The notes beneath the pieces were generated by a model that was not told the origin of the DNA, searched no databases, and saw only the letters and a list, made by a program, of their open reading frames with translations. The position numbers and the translations under genes are program-made. From the NCBI GenBank assembly GCA_036936605.1, contig JAUPFV010000002.1:254903305-254967304 (forward strand): DNA of 64,000 bases, in the 5' to 3' direction. This DNA comes from Limnanthes douglasii subsp. nivea. Lineage: Eukaryota > Streptophyta > Magnoliopsida > Brassicales > Limnanthaceae. The stretch's first letter is position 1. Every line of letters begins with the position of its first letter. Of this stretch, positions 19,631 to 30,949 are shown one piece after another.

Positions 19631-22600
19631 CTATTCTAAATACAACCGAAGGTGTTCGATGTTCCAGGGTGATTCAAAATCCTTCCATCTTTATCTTTGA
19701 GCCTGTACGTTCTAGGCTTAAGCTTTTCCCTGACCACATAGGGTCCTTCCCATGTTGGAGCTAGTTTGCCGAACTTCTTCTCTTTGGTATGCAGGAAGAC
19801 TTTTCTTAGCACCTTATCACCTAGTTGAAAATCCCTCCTTTTAATTTTAGAGGCAAACCTGTTTCTCATCAAACCCTAATAGTGTGTGGCTCTGAGGTGA
19901 GCCTTAACTCTTCTTTCCTCCATCAAATCAAGCTGGTTTCTTATTGCCACTTCGTTATCTTGTTCAGAAAAATTATGGACTCGAAATGAAGGGAGAGTAG
20001 CCTATATGGGAGATATAGCATCCATCCCATATACTAAAGCAAAAGGAGACTCCTGTGTTGCAGCTCCAAGAGTGGTTTGGTAGGCCCATAATACTTCTTG
20101 TAGATAACTTGGCCATTTTCTAGCAGCTCCCTCCAAATTCTTTTTAAGACCGGACAGGATAGTCCTATTAGCCACTTCAACTTGACCATTTGTATGTGGA
20201 TGGAAAGGAGAGGAAAAACAATGTTGAATGCCTCTAGTAGCACAGAAATTCTCCATCTCCTTGTTATCGAATTGTGGTCCATTGTCAGTAGTTATCTTTT
20301 GTGGAATACAACAAATGTTAGAAATGATGAATTTTATAACAGCTTTTGAAGTAGTTCCTGCCAATTCGGCTGCTTTGATCCACTTTGAGAAGTAATCAAT
20401 AGCAACAATTATAGTCCTACACCCTCCGGATGCCATAGGTAGAGGTCCCACTAAATCAAGCCCCCAGCGAGCAAAATGTATTGGCTCAGAAATTGACTCT
20501 AAAGGGACTGCTGGAATATAAGTTTCATTACTGTACCTTTGGCAAAGATCACACTTCTTCACTAATTCCTTGGCATCTTACATTATGGAGGGCCAGTAGT
20601 ATCCAACCAACAAAACTCTTCTAGTTAGAGCCCTGAATCCACAATGTGATGATCCCTCACCATCGTGTAATTCAGAGAGCACTATTTGAGATTTTTCGAT
20701 CCCCACACATCATAAGAGAGGTTTACTTAAGGATTTTTTTTTAAATAATGTCTCTTAAGATGAAAAAACCACGAGCCTTGAATTTCACCTTTCTTGCTAC
20801 TTCTTTTTCCGGAGGCAAGATGCCATCTAAGAGATATTGGAGAAGAGGAAATCTCCAATATTGGGGTTGTTTTACTTGTATATTCAAGCTCTCTTCTTCC
20901 TTATCCGGATTGACTTGAATGGATGGGCCCTCTAACACATGAATCCAAGGGTAGGACTCAGTATAGGCTATGGTTGCCAAAGAGTCTGTCAGCGTATTTT
21001 CTGTTCGGGATATGTGCTCATAGGTGATGCTTTTGAAATTAAGTGCCACTTCTTTAAGAACAAACAAGTATTTAACCAGTTGCTCCTTCTTGGCTTCAGA
21101 TTGACCTTGTGCATGATGGATAAGAAGCTGAGAATCGCTCATTAACCTGACCCTTTTGGCTCCACAAATAAGAGCTAATTTCAAGCCAACTATAGCAGCT
21201 TCATATTCGGACTCATTATTGGAAGCCCTGAAAGCAAAACATATAGCCTGGTACATCTTGTCGCCGTATGGAGAGGTTAAACATATCCCAGCACCACAAC
21301 CCATGGTACTTGATCCACCATCAGTACGGACAACCCATGCTTTTTTTTTATCTTTTTCATCGGTTGCTTGCTTAGTACCTCTGTCTGAATGGAATTCAAC
21401 CAAGAAGTCAGCCACAGTTTGAGCTTTGACTTTCGTTCAAGGGGCGAAGTCAATATCATAGTCTCCCAGCTCCACTGACCACTTGGTCATTCTGCTTGAA
21501 ATGTCTGCTTTTTGAAGAACGTTTTTCAAGGGGAAAGACGTCTGGACGATGATCGAATGAGACTGAAAGTAGGGCCTCATTTTCCTAGCAGCAATTACTA
21601 AGGCCAGTGCTAGTTTTTCAAGTTTCAAGTATCTTTTTTCTGCATCAATTAAGCTCTTGCTGATATAGTATACTGGCCGAGGATAATTATCCACCTCCCT
21701 TACTAGCACTGCACTCAAGGCACACTCAGAAACTGCCAGGTATATGTAAAGTGTCTTTCTATCAACAGGTTTAAACAAAGTTTTATGGGAGTATAAGTGC
21801 TTCTTAATTTCATCAAATGCCTTGTCACACTGGGGAGACCAATTAAACTCTTTCGCACCTTTCAAAGTTTGAAAAAATGGGGCACACTTATCTGAAGACC
21901 TTGAGATAAAACGGTTTAGAACAGCCAACCTCCCTATCAATCTTTGTACTTCTTTAATATTCCGAGGAGGCTCCATTTGTAGCAAAGCATTAAGCTGGTC
22001 TAGATGAGGCTGTATCCCTTTCTCACTTATTACGTACCCCAAGAATTTCCCGGACTGTACTCCGAAAACACACTTCTCTGGGTTCAATTTTAAATTTACT
22101 TTCATTAGATTGGCAAAAGTTTCTTGGAGATCTGCCAAGAGTAGCTCTTCGTCCACACTCTTTACCATCATGTCGTCGATATAAACTTCCATATTTCTTC
22201 CAATCTGATTAGCAAAATCCTTGTTTACTAACCTCTGATAAGTAGCCCCAGCATTTTTTAATCCAAACGGCATCACTTTGTAACAATGGAGGCCCCTATC
22301 AGTAACAAACGTAGTATGTTCTTGATCCTTTGGATCTACTTGAACCTGATTGTGCCCGAAGAAGGCATCCATAAAGGACAGGAGCTTGTTCCCGGATGTG
22401 GATTCCACCAACTCATCAATTCGGGGAACTGGATATAGATCCTTCGGGCAAGATCTATTGAGATCTGTACAATCAATGCACATACGACACTTCCCATTTT
22501 TCTTCTTTACCAACACCGGATTGGCTGTCCATAAAGGGTACTAAGATTCCTTTATGTGCCCCATTTTAGTAAGGTGGTCAACTTCTTGAACTATGACATC

Positions 22601-22912
22601 AACTTTCTCTTTAGAAAAAGCTCTCCTCTTTTGTACAACAGGTGTTATATCCCTCAGGACGGACAGCTGGTGTGATATAATGTCTGCTGGTACTCCGGTT
22701 ACATCAGCATTGCACCAAGCAAAAACATACTGATGGTCTTTCAAAAAAGCTAACATTTTTCCCTTTAATTCTGATGTCATCTTGGACCCGATCTTGACGC
22801 GTTTTCCTTCAACTAGAGAGTGAGTTTTAACTTATTCAATAGGTATTAAAACACCAGGGCTCTCTCTGGGGTCATCAATTTCACCTTCTCCCCCAGAGAG
22901 CCCCTCAAATTG
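19631..22912 (-). pseudogene. pol: Tat element 2 pol: RT, RNase H, aRNH, integrase (broken)
   Basis: Follows the stop TAA at 22915-22913 in the same frame. An extra TAA replaces a Glu codon near 22835. RT: 22540-21950, with VLVKKKNGKCRM and YIDDMMVKS (about 22180). First RNase H: about 21800-21440, LAVSECALSAVL, again without its leading Asp. Second RNase H: 21415-20960, with ASNNESEYEAAI and SDSQLLIHH. Integrase: about 20720-19640, with CDLCQRY, LDLVGPLP, VAIDYFSKW, TDNGPQFDN and a C-terminus with KLAPTWEGPYVV. Breaks are near 22520, 21430, 20750, 20560, 20000 and 19880. It resembles element 1 pol more than element 3 pol. Confidence 0.87.
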
Positions 22913-25276
22913 TTAATCCTCAATGATCCGAACTGCCCCAAAGTTCGTGGGGCCAGTACTGTTGCATAACACTCCCTTGCCACTTTCTGACTGCTCCGGA
23001 CAGCTCCCACTTGTCCTTGTACATCATATTTTAAACATTGGTGGACTGTTTACGCCACAGCATGCATCCTAGAGAGCCAAGACCTCCCCAAAATGGAATT
23101 GTAACAAGTGGGACAATCCACTACGATAAAAGGTATCCTGACCATCTTCTTAAAAGGGTATTTTCTTAACAAAACCTCCTCCTCAAACTCCGCGATCACA
23201 TCTACTGAGCTTCTAGTGAAACCCATAATTTACATGTTCGAGCGTTGAATTACTGCCGGGTTCTTCATTTGTTTGTAGGAAGTTAAAAAGAGGATATTGG
23301 CTGAACTACCGGTGTCCACCAAAATTCGCCTTATGTCATTGCCCCCAATGGATGCTCCTATTACGACAGGATCTTCATGGGGACCAGCTATGTCCCTCAA
23401 GTCATCCTCATCAAAAACAATGAAGGGAAATGGGATTTGTGATTGATACGAATTCATGCCTCCTTCCAGTTGGGTAGCTAGAGTATGAACATGCCTCTTT
23501 CTCGAAGAAGCAGTTGGTGCAGTCATGGTGTCTCCCCCAAATATTGTAAGTGACTCGAAAAAGCTAATGAGGCCAGACACCGTCATGCAATGCTCTGTGA
23601 TAACACCCACCTTGTTTCGAGTTGGATCAGGATCCAAATATTCTGATTCTACATCAAACCTTTCAATTATCACCATAGCCCCATCCGGAGCCGATATCCC
23701 TGCGTTGTTCGGGCCAGTCCGATGAGCATTATCAGGCCTGTTTCCACTTCTTCTTTTAACATAAGCCCGCAACTTCCCTCTCTCAATCAAATTCTGCACT
23801 TCTTGTTTCAATGCAATGCAATCTTCAGTGGTATGACCACTATCATGGTGATACTGACAAAAACTATTATTTCGACTTTCCTTGAGAGACTATAATGCAG
23901 TTGGCTTTCTGAAATGGACTTCGTCTTTCGTTTTATCATAAATGGTGGCCATATTTTCTTTTAATTAAGAGAACCACTCCGGTTGAACCCAAGGTCCTCG
24001 CTTATTTCTAGATTGCTGGCTTTGAGCTGGTGCAGACGGGTGGGACTGAGCCTTGGCCCTGTTTTGACCCTGTCCGGCTTCTTTGGCCTTATACCCGGAC
24101 TGATTCTGATTTTGATTTGGTGCAGCCAGGGCAGATCTCACTTACCGGTGCACTCTGGTTTTCTTCGTTTCATCCACATTAATCTGTTTGCCGACCTGAT
24201 TCAGTAAACCTCCCCATGTCATGGCCTTTTTCCTGGTTACTGAATCATCCAAATTGCCAGGGTTCAAACCCTGCCTTAGAGAAGCTATTGCTACTTGTTC
24301 AAAGCAATGATCTTAGCCATTTTTGGTGTTCGCAAAGCGACTTATGTACTCCTTCAAAGATTCATTTGGTTCTTGGGCACAATGGATAATAGTGTCTCCA
24401 TTGCCCTTCACTTCTTTACTTCCAACGAACTTTCTTCGGAAAGCCACCAAAAAAGTGTCGAAATTCCTGATGCAGCCTTGTGGCAAACTATTGTACCACT
24501 TCAGAGCACTCCCTGTAAAAGACTGGGAGAATACTCGACAGAGTAGTTTATCATCATCATCAAAGTTCATCATAAATTTTTTGAATTGCTCCATATGGTT
24601 ATCTGGATCTTTACTACCATCATATTTTTCCATCTTTGTGCTGTCAAACCTCTTAGGAAGGTTTCCGGACAGTATTTTGGAGGACAATGGAGATTGTCTC
24701 CAATTGCGGCCACGACTAAATACAATATCTTCGCTGGGAGTTGCAAAGATACCTGGCTCATCATGAAAGGCAAAAGGATCCATTAGTAACCTGTCTACGT
24801 GCCTCCGGCCATGGCCATGACTATGAGACGACCCTTTACCCAAATGCCTTTTCAACCTTCCATACTTGTCCCTTTTTCTTGAGTATTTTTTAACCAACTT
24901 TTGTTTCTTCTTAGAACGGCCTTCATCACTGCTGGATGACATGGATTCTTCGACTCCATCTTCATTTGAGGAGCTGCGGGAAGATTCTGAGTCTGAATCT
25001 AAGCTCTCCACCGGTTTAGATCAGTGAGACTTCTTTGAGCTAACATGAGTCTTTTTGGTGCTCACATGAGTTTTTGACGGCTCATGCTCTCATGGATTGT
25101 CAGTATGGTGAACTGCTGACACTTTTGACTTTTCATTCACACCCAATTCTGCCCTTTTTGCAGCCCTCAAGGCTTCTATCTCAACTTTTTATATCTCGCT
25201 CCTCGATAGTATATTCATCATTTTCTCCCACCATTTCTGCCAAAGCTGGTGGTATTTCCTGCTCGTCCGGATTCAT
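22913..25276 (-). pseudogene. gag: Tat element 2 gag-protease (broken)
   Basis: Starts MNPDEQEIPPALAEMVGEND at 25276. A frameshift near 25185 and stops near 25020 (TGA) and 24317 (TAG/TAA region) break it. The gag domain (24760-24320) shows FTGSALKWYNSLPQGC and ESLKEYISRFANTKNG. The knuckle region lies near 23850 and the protease near 23330 with LVDTGSSANILF intact. The reading frame ends GAT-TAA-CAA-TTT at 22918-22907, the element 2 version of the conserved stop. Confidence 0.87.
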
Positions 25277-25324
25277 CCGAATTGATCTTTCTTGATGGTT
25301 TTGAATGCTTAATTCAGGCACCTC

Positions 25325-25345
25325 CTCCCACTGTGGTCGCCAATT
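25325..25345 (-). other. Primer binding site of Tat element 2
   Basis: On minus, just inside the 5' LTR: AATTGGCGACCACAGTGGG. TGGCGACCAC fits the 3' end of an arginine tRNA including CCA. The same sequence occurs in element 3. Confidence 0.7.
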
Positions 25346-25721
25346 TGGTGTGGATAATTTCAGTCTGAGGGTAATTACGTCAGGAGTTTTGTAACGTTTC
25401 AAGGGTATTTAATGTTTGGGTAGTTTGTAGTGAGAGATTTGAGCTGCCTGGTTGTATTAAATGTTCATTACCCTCATTAATGAAAGTGGTTGGGTATTTA
25501 TACCCTTAATTATGTGCCTCATGGGTTTACGGGTCAAACTCATGAAACCGGGTCGAATTCAAAGGCCCATTAGTTTATTAAGCAGGTTGGTAATTAGCTT
25601 AGTCATAAAGTGATTAGTTTTTAATACTTTAGTCTTGTTTGGATGGTTTAGTGGGTGGTTTTTGTCCGAAATTCCCCTCTCCGGTTTCTACAGTGAGTGG
25701 TGAAAAAAACCGGACTCATAA
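25346..25721 (-). repeat. 5' LTR of Tat element 2
   Basis: Pairs with 15429-15805. The TATA box (TATAAATA on minus) is at 25495-25502. The first bases on minus read TTATGAG instead of TGATGAG, a terminal mutation. The TSD AAAAC follows at 25722-25726. Confidence 0.9.
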
Positions 25722-25726
25722 AAAAC

Positions 25727-26173
25727 AACACATTGTTATATGTTTAAAGGCAAGACAAAAACTAGTGAGATGAATATGCAAGTCAATTCGGGGGCAAAAA
25801 TGCTCAATTTAATAAAACAGGAAAAATCTCGAACAGATTATGCCCAATTTTGCGCAAAATAACGAACATGGACTTTGCTATTCACGCAAAATTGTGAAGT
25901 GGCTACTCGCGATTTTACACAAAACAGTAGCCCCAGATCTGCAAAAAAAATCGAACACAAATCTCTAAAACCTAACCCAAATTCAACAAAAAAAACATAC
26001 CAAAACGTCGACAATCACTAAACTAACACACACCTGTAACTAACTTTTCCAAAAACACAACAACAATTAGATGAAGATTCAAGTTTTTCGGCATAACCTA
26101 TAACTCTAAATACCACTAAAAATACCTAACTAAATTGCATAAAAAATTACATAAATAAGTATAGGATTCATAC
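25727..26173. other. Probable first intron of the PMD gene, right part
   Basis: No coding signal. It lies between the exon 1 donor (GTATGA at 26173) and Tat element 2. The left part of the same intron is 15417-15423 plus the TSD, ending in the acceptor TTTTCAG just before 15416. The splice sites are inferred. Confidence 0.4.
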
Positions 26174-26209
26174 CTTAACGTGTTTGTGAGTTCGCATTTG
26201 AGAAATCAT
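26174..26209 (-). CDS. Probable first coding exon of the PMD gene
   Basis: A 12-codon exon (MISQMRTHKHVK) from ATG 26209 to a donor GTATGA. It is supported by a TATA-like TGATATAAAAG at about 26300 on minus, an upstream leader and the matching acceptor beyond Tat element 2. With only 12 codons the call is tentative; it may be untranslated or part of another gene. Confidence 0.3.
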
Positions 26210-26289
26210 GAGTTTTGTTTTTGCCGATCTTGAGAGCTTTTTGTGTAGAAAATAGAGAAAAGATTAATGTAGGGTTTAAATACATCTTT

Positions 26290-26385
26290 TATATCAAGGG
26301 TATTTCGGTCAATTTTGGGTCTCATTATAGATAAAGGAGATCTCATTATAGAAGGGTCTCATTATAGCCAAAATGAGTCTCAAAA
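26290..26385 (-). promoter_or_regulatory. Promoter of the PMD gene with repeated CTATAATGAGACC motifs
   Basis: On plus, GGGTCTCATTATAG occurs at 26317-26330, GATCTCATTATAG at 26339-26351 and GGGTCTCATTATAGCC at 26354-26369, with an inverted AAATGAGTCTC at 26371-26381. They lie just upstream, on minus, of a TATA-like TGATATAAAAG near 26300. The motif is the one found in both SANT-like gene-pair promoters. Confidence 0.5.
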
Positions 26386-26940
26386 TAATCTTGTCCAAAT
26401 TTGATCTCGAAATAAGAACCCAACTCATTGGGAATGAAATTCTTTATCTATATATACATTAAGATAAGTATATTTTTATTTTGGAAAGATCTAAATTTTG
26501 TTCTGGGACAAAAAAAAAACAAACCGTGTCTGAATTTTGTTGACTAGACTCACGGATTAGATCGATATATATGTACAAAAAATTGCAAATAAAAGTCAAA
26601 AGTCAAAACTGTAATTTTTAATTGTTTTAGTGTTTACAAAGTTATCACTTTATGATTTTTTTATAAAAAATATTAGATTAAGTTGTATGCTATTATTTAT
26701 TTTATAAAATTTTAAAACTAATCTAATATTTTAAAACTCAATAAAATCATACGAATTCAAAATCTAAACTAATTATTTTTTTCCTTTCAATTTTGTAAAA
26801 TTTAAAAATCACGGTTAATTACTAATTTTTATTTTTTAAAATAAATTTAATTTAATATAAATATTAAATTATTAATTATGTCCATAAATAGTAACTAATG
26901 CTAGCCTTTGGTTACCTTTTATCTAAAACACAACTAATAT
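26386..26940. other. AT-rich intergenic DNA
   Basis: Very AT-rich with many TTAAA and ATTAA strings. No reading frame, repeat unit or RNA gene is seen. Confidence 0.5.
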
Positions 26941-27216
26941 TTTTTTTGGTTGTAATAAATGCATTAGTTTGATACAGATGTTCTTATAAATATTTGGATC
27001 ATACTGCGAAGGTTGGCTTTTAAAGCCAAAGAATAATAAAAGAAACGTAAATAGACCATAGCAAGGTCAATAATAAAATAACCAGAGAAAAAACAGAGTG
27101 ATGATAATCTAGAGTCAATAAAGACTACAATAAAGGTAATAAACCAAGACTGCGAAAGGACTAGCAAGGGGACCATCAACACCATGTGAATGAAATCAAA
27201 TGTTAACAAGATTAAG

Positions 27217-30200
27217 TTAGTAGATGTGGGGTTGAAAATACGAGCCAATCTTAATTCTCAAGAAGCGGAAGCGAAGATCAGCTAGCAAAGAAAATGAGAC
27301 AACAAAGGCAAGACTCTGAGGTGAGCTGAAAATTCTGTTGTATCTTTCACCCCACATATGGTAAATGGTCGCACCAAAACAAGCTTGACATATATGACGT
27401 AAGCTTGAAGGGGGGGAATGAAGGCTTCGAGGAGCCAAAAAGTTCCAATATAAGTTATTATGATAGGGGATCCCGAGCTTTGTGTGAACGTGTTCCCACA
27501 AGCTCCGGGAGAAGCTACAATCATAGAGGATATGATTTATATTTTCATCGATAGAGTTACAGAGAATGCATGAGGGGGGGTAGTAATACCCCAAAACAAA
27601 AGCTTATGACGGGTGGTTAGATTTCCATGTAGGGCCAATTAGAGAATGAAAGAATGGTGCGAAATATTAAATTTATTCCAGACTAACCTCACCCATCCGA
27701 CAGAGGGGATACGCGTAAGAATACCATTATAAGTATTTTTAATCGAGAAATTGGATGATACATCTTTAGCTGCTTAGTAGAGGGTGTAATAGAGGATGAC
27801 GCTTGAAGAAGGAAATGAGAGAATAATGTTGTTCATTTCCATGAGATTACTTATGTTTCTGGCACTAGAAAATATTTTTTGTGAGGCTACATTCATTCCC
27901 CCTCGAAGATAAAGTCAAAGACAGTAAGGTTCTTACATAACTTTGAACAATTGATGATTGTATGATAGTAGTGAGTGGTAAGGGGATGGAGAGTAGACAA
28001 GGGTCAAACCAGAAGAAGGTATTCTTGCCATTACCGATTGCCACCCTGAAAATATTACTGGTGAGAGGCCTAAGTGATAAAATTTTCCTCCAGGTCCAGG
28101 AGGGGTGGCGCCAAAGTAGATGTCCGAGAAGTTACTATTTTTAATTTTTTTCAATTTTAATCAAATTTCTCCATATAGATTTAGAATAGTTATTAATGAT
28201 GGAACAAATATTCTTAAGGACGGTTGCTTGATATCAGATTTTTAAATCTAGAATCCAAAGGTCGCCCTCCAATGTGGGCACTGTAATAGAAGTCCATGTC
28301 GCTTTGTCACCATATATTTTCAACTTATGGTTGGTCCAAAGGTAACGACAGAGGTTTTGGGAGGAAAAATGAAAGACTGAAGACTAGTAAACTTAACAGA
28401 TTAATAAGTTGGAGACGGCCAACATAAGATAGGTATTTAGAAGTCCAAAAGCTGATGCGGGCCATACTTTTGTGCAGAAAAGGACGACGGTCAGATGAGA
28501 TAGGCAGCTAGTGATCAGGATGACTCATATATTTAATTAGGAGAAAGCCAACCTTAAAACCATAGAGGTTAAGGAGGTCAAGCTTAACAGTAGGATTGAT
28601 TCCAGACAGGAAACTTTGGCTCTTTTCATGGCTAATTTGAAGTCTTGAGAGCATGGAAAAATCGTTGAGACCTTCTTTGATGAGAAGAAATGAGTTGATA
28701 TCACCATGGCAGAAGATCATTAAATCATCCGTAAAGCAAAGATTAATCATTTTTCAGTTTACGACACTTCCTATAGAATTTAAAATTACGGTTATGCCTT
28801 TTCTCCTCGAGGATGTCAAAGAGAACTTGTATAACGAGGTCAAATATGAAAGGCATAAAATAATTGCCTTGACTGAGCCATTTCCTTCCTAGAAAGTACT
28901 CAGATGGATCAATATTTTCGTTGATTTTGTAAGAGAGAGTGTAGCTACGTTGGATTATCCAAGTGATTATCTGCTCAGGGAACTCCAAATGTCTAGAATG
29001 AGGTGTCATCTAACATTGTCAAAATCTTTCAACAAGTCAAGAGTTAATATGATATATCTTGAGTAATTTTTGGGAAATTATAATGTTATCAGAAATATTA
29101 CTACCAGCCACGAAGGTCGGCTGAGAGTTGTCTATCAGGTAGGGAAAATAGTTTTGGATTATGTTAGTCATAATCTTAGATATGATTTTGTAAATAACAT
29201 TGCATAAGTCAATGAGACGATAGTCAGAGGCATAAGTTGGGGAATCTGATATCAGGATGAGGGCTATGGAAGTGGCATTCAAAGACGGGTCAATTTTATT
29301 TGATCTAAAGAATTCAAGAACACCATTACAAATATCGTCGCCCATAATGGTCCAAGAGTTTAAAAAAAATAGAATTAAAAACATTAGGGCCAAAAGACTT
29401 GTTGTTATCTATATTGAAAAGAGTATATTTAATTTCATCATTGGTAATCGGAGGGGTCATAGAGGACTTGTCAGATGGATTAACCTTGGATGAGATAAAA
29501 GAAGAGACCCTGGATAGACTCAGATACCCAGGTGGGTGACTGGTACCCAACGATGAATTAAAATGTCTAACAAGAACATTAGAGATACCAGAAAGAGTTG
29601 TAATCAAATTATCATAGATATTCATGATATAAGTAATTTTGTTTCGTAACCTACAACTTTTAATGATGTTATGGAAGAAATTGGTGTTTCTATCCCCCCC
29701 CCCCCAGCTTGAGCCAATTATCTCTGTATTTTTTTTAAGGAAAGGTTTTTCAGTTTTGCTGAGAAAGACAAAAGACGAATATGCCTATATCTCATTAGTG
29801 ATAAGCGAATAATTAAAAAGGTCTTGAATGGGAAGGGCTTGAGTAGAGAAGAGTTTCGTTTGAATGTCGGAGACTCTCAAGCTAGTATCATTATAGGAAC
29901 TACAGTTGAGGTTTCTAAGGGAAAGTTTAAGCCGATTGAGTTTAAAAGAAACCAATTTCATGCCCTCGACGGGGCAAGGAGAGTTCCAGCTAACACTGAC
30001 AATATCACTAAATGATGGGTGAGATTACCACATAGTAAATAATTTGAAGATTTTGTTCTGGTATTTACGCTACATACCAAGGTTAAAGGTAACAATGGTA
30101 TGGTGAGAGGAATGAGAGTAATCGTAGTGGACTGACTAACCCTAGAAAGCCTCAGCCCAATAATTATTGACAAAAACATGATCAATCTTAAAGAAGATAA

Positions 30201-30770
30201 GATTAGATGGGAATTTTTTGTGCCAGTCATAGAAGAAACCTATGGATCAAAGATCACTAAGTTCACAATAAAAGAAATAGTTATTGAATTCATCAATCGC
30301 CGAAAACCAGGTCCCAGAGGAACTAAAACGCTAATCCAGATTACAAATAGTATTGAAATCCCCACGAGTAACCCATGTGATGCCATGATCTTTATATGAA
30401 ATATATTATATATTATTCTAGAGGGGGATTCCATGAGGGCCCTTGTTGAAAGCATAGATAGTTATGAAACAAAAGAAGATTAAAGAGTTGAGATGTTTCG
30501 CATAGTAGTGGATGTGTTGAGAGGATGGGGATATATAAGAGATAATGATAACATTAAGGTTCCAAATCATCCAGATCCTACCAAGAGGGTGGTGTTTATG
30601 GTTAGTAGTACAATGCTAGTAAGGGGTCATTTTACTAATAATAAGGATAACTTTATGGAAGCGGACTTTAGTTTCAACAAGGATCATTATAGATTTATTA
30701 TTACTCATAATAAAATCATTAAAATCTTTTTATGGGTTCGTTTAACCCACACATATTCTAAGAAGTGATA
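27217..30770 (-). pseudogene. LINE ORF2: endonuclease, reverse transcriptase, zf-RVT (broken)
   Basis: Endonuclease fragments on minus include VETKVRFHK, GRIWMIWN, TIYAFN and WVTRGDFNTI (30680-30360), then GFFYDWHKKFPSN and KIDHVFVNNYWAEAF (about 30230-30140). RT fragments include FFLNSWTIMGDDICNGVLEF (29370-29310), LIDLCNVIYKIISKIM (about 29215), FVAGSNISDN (about 29105), FLGRKWLSQGNYFMPFIFDL (about 28890) and the catalytic FTDDLMIF at about 28735-28715. The zinc-binding C-terminus shows CILCNSIDENINHILYDCSF (27570-27500) and LWEHV. Frames change several times and stops are frequent, so it is inactive. Residues are assigned by family knowledge of plant L1 elements. Confidence 0.8.
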
Positions 30771-30949
30771 AACATAAAAAAAATACTTATAAAGGGTTAA
30801 GTATTTTTCCTTTCGTAAGGCATAACCAAAGGGCCAGTAGAGGTCTCTCCATGAAGGATGGATCTACTCGTCGGGGAGTCCACTTTTTCTCCAGTTTTAA
30901 CCGCATCAGCTTCAGGAGTCTTCTCCTCAAAGGGATTAAACCCAATGGA

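Larger units (their letters stand above)
15429..25721 (-). mobile_element. Tat element 2: Ty3/gypsy LTR retrotransposon, Tat lineage, 10293 bp
   Basis: Same subfamily as element 1, inserted in the opposite orientation. The 5 bp duplication AAAAC flanks it at 15424-15428 and 25722-25726. The LTRs (377 and 376 bp) differ at roughly 20 sites by eye (about 5%). The insertion lies in the first intron of the PMD gene. gag-pol reads on minus from 25276 and the antisense gene reads on plus from 16247. Many stops and frameshifts make it non-autonomous. It is about 0.8 kb longer than element 1, mostly because it keeps the coiled-coil part of the antisense gene. Confidence 0.93.

Noticed and set aside
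1541..26390. The GTCTC motifs as the two ends of one single 25 kb transposon
   Set aside because: The motif also occurs in the middle, at 3100-3152, and no matching duplication is seen at the outer copies. Promoter elements explain it at least as well.
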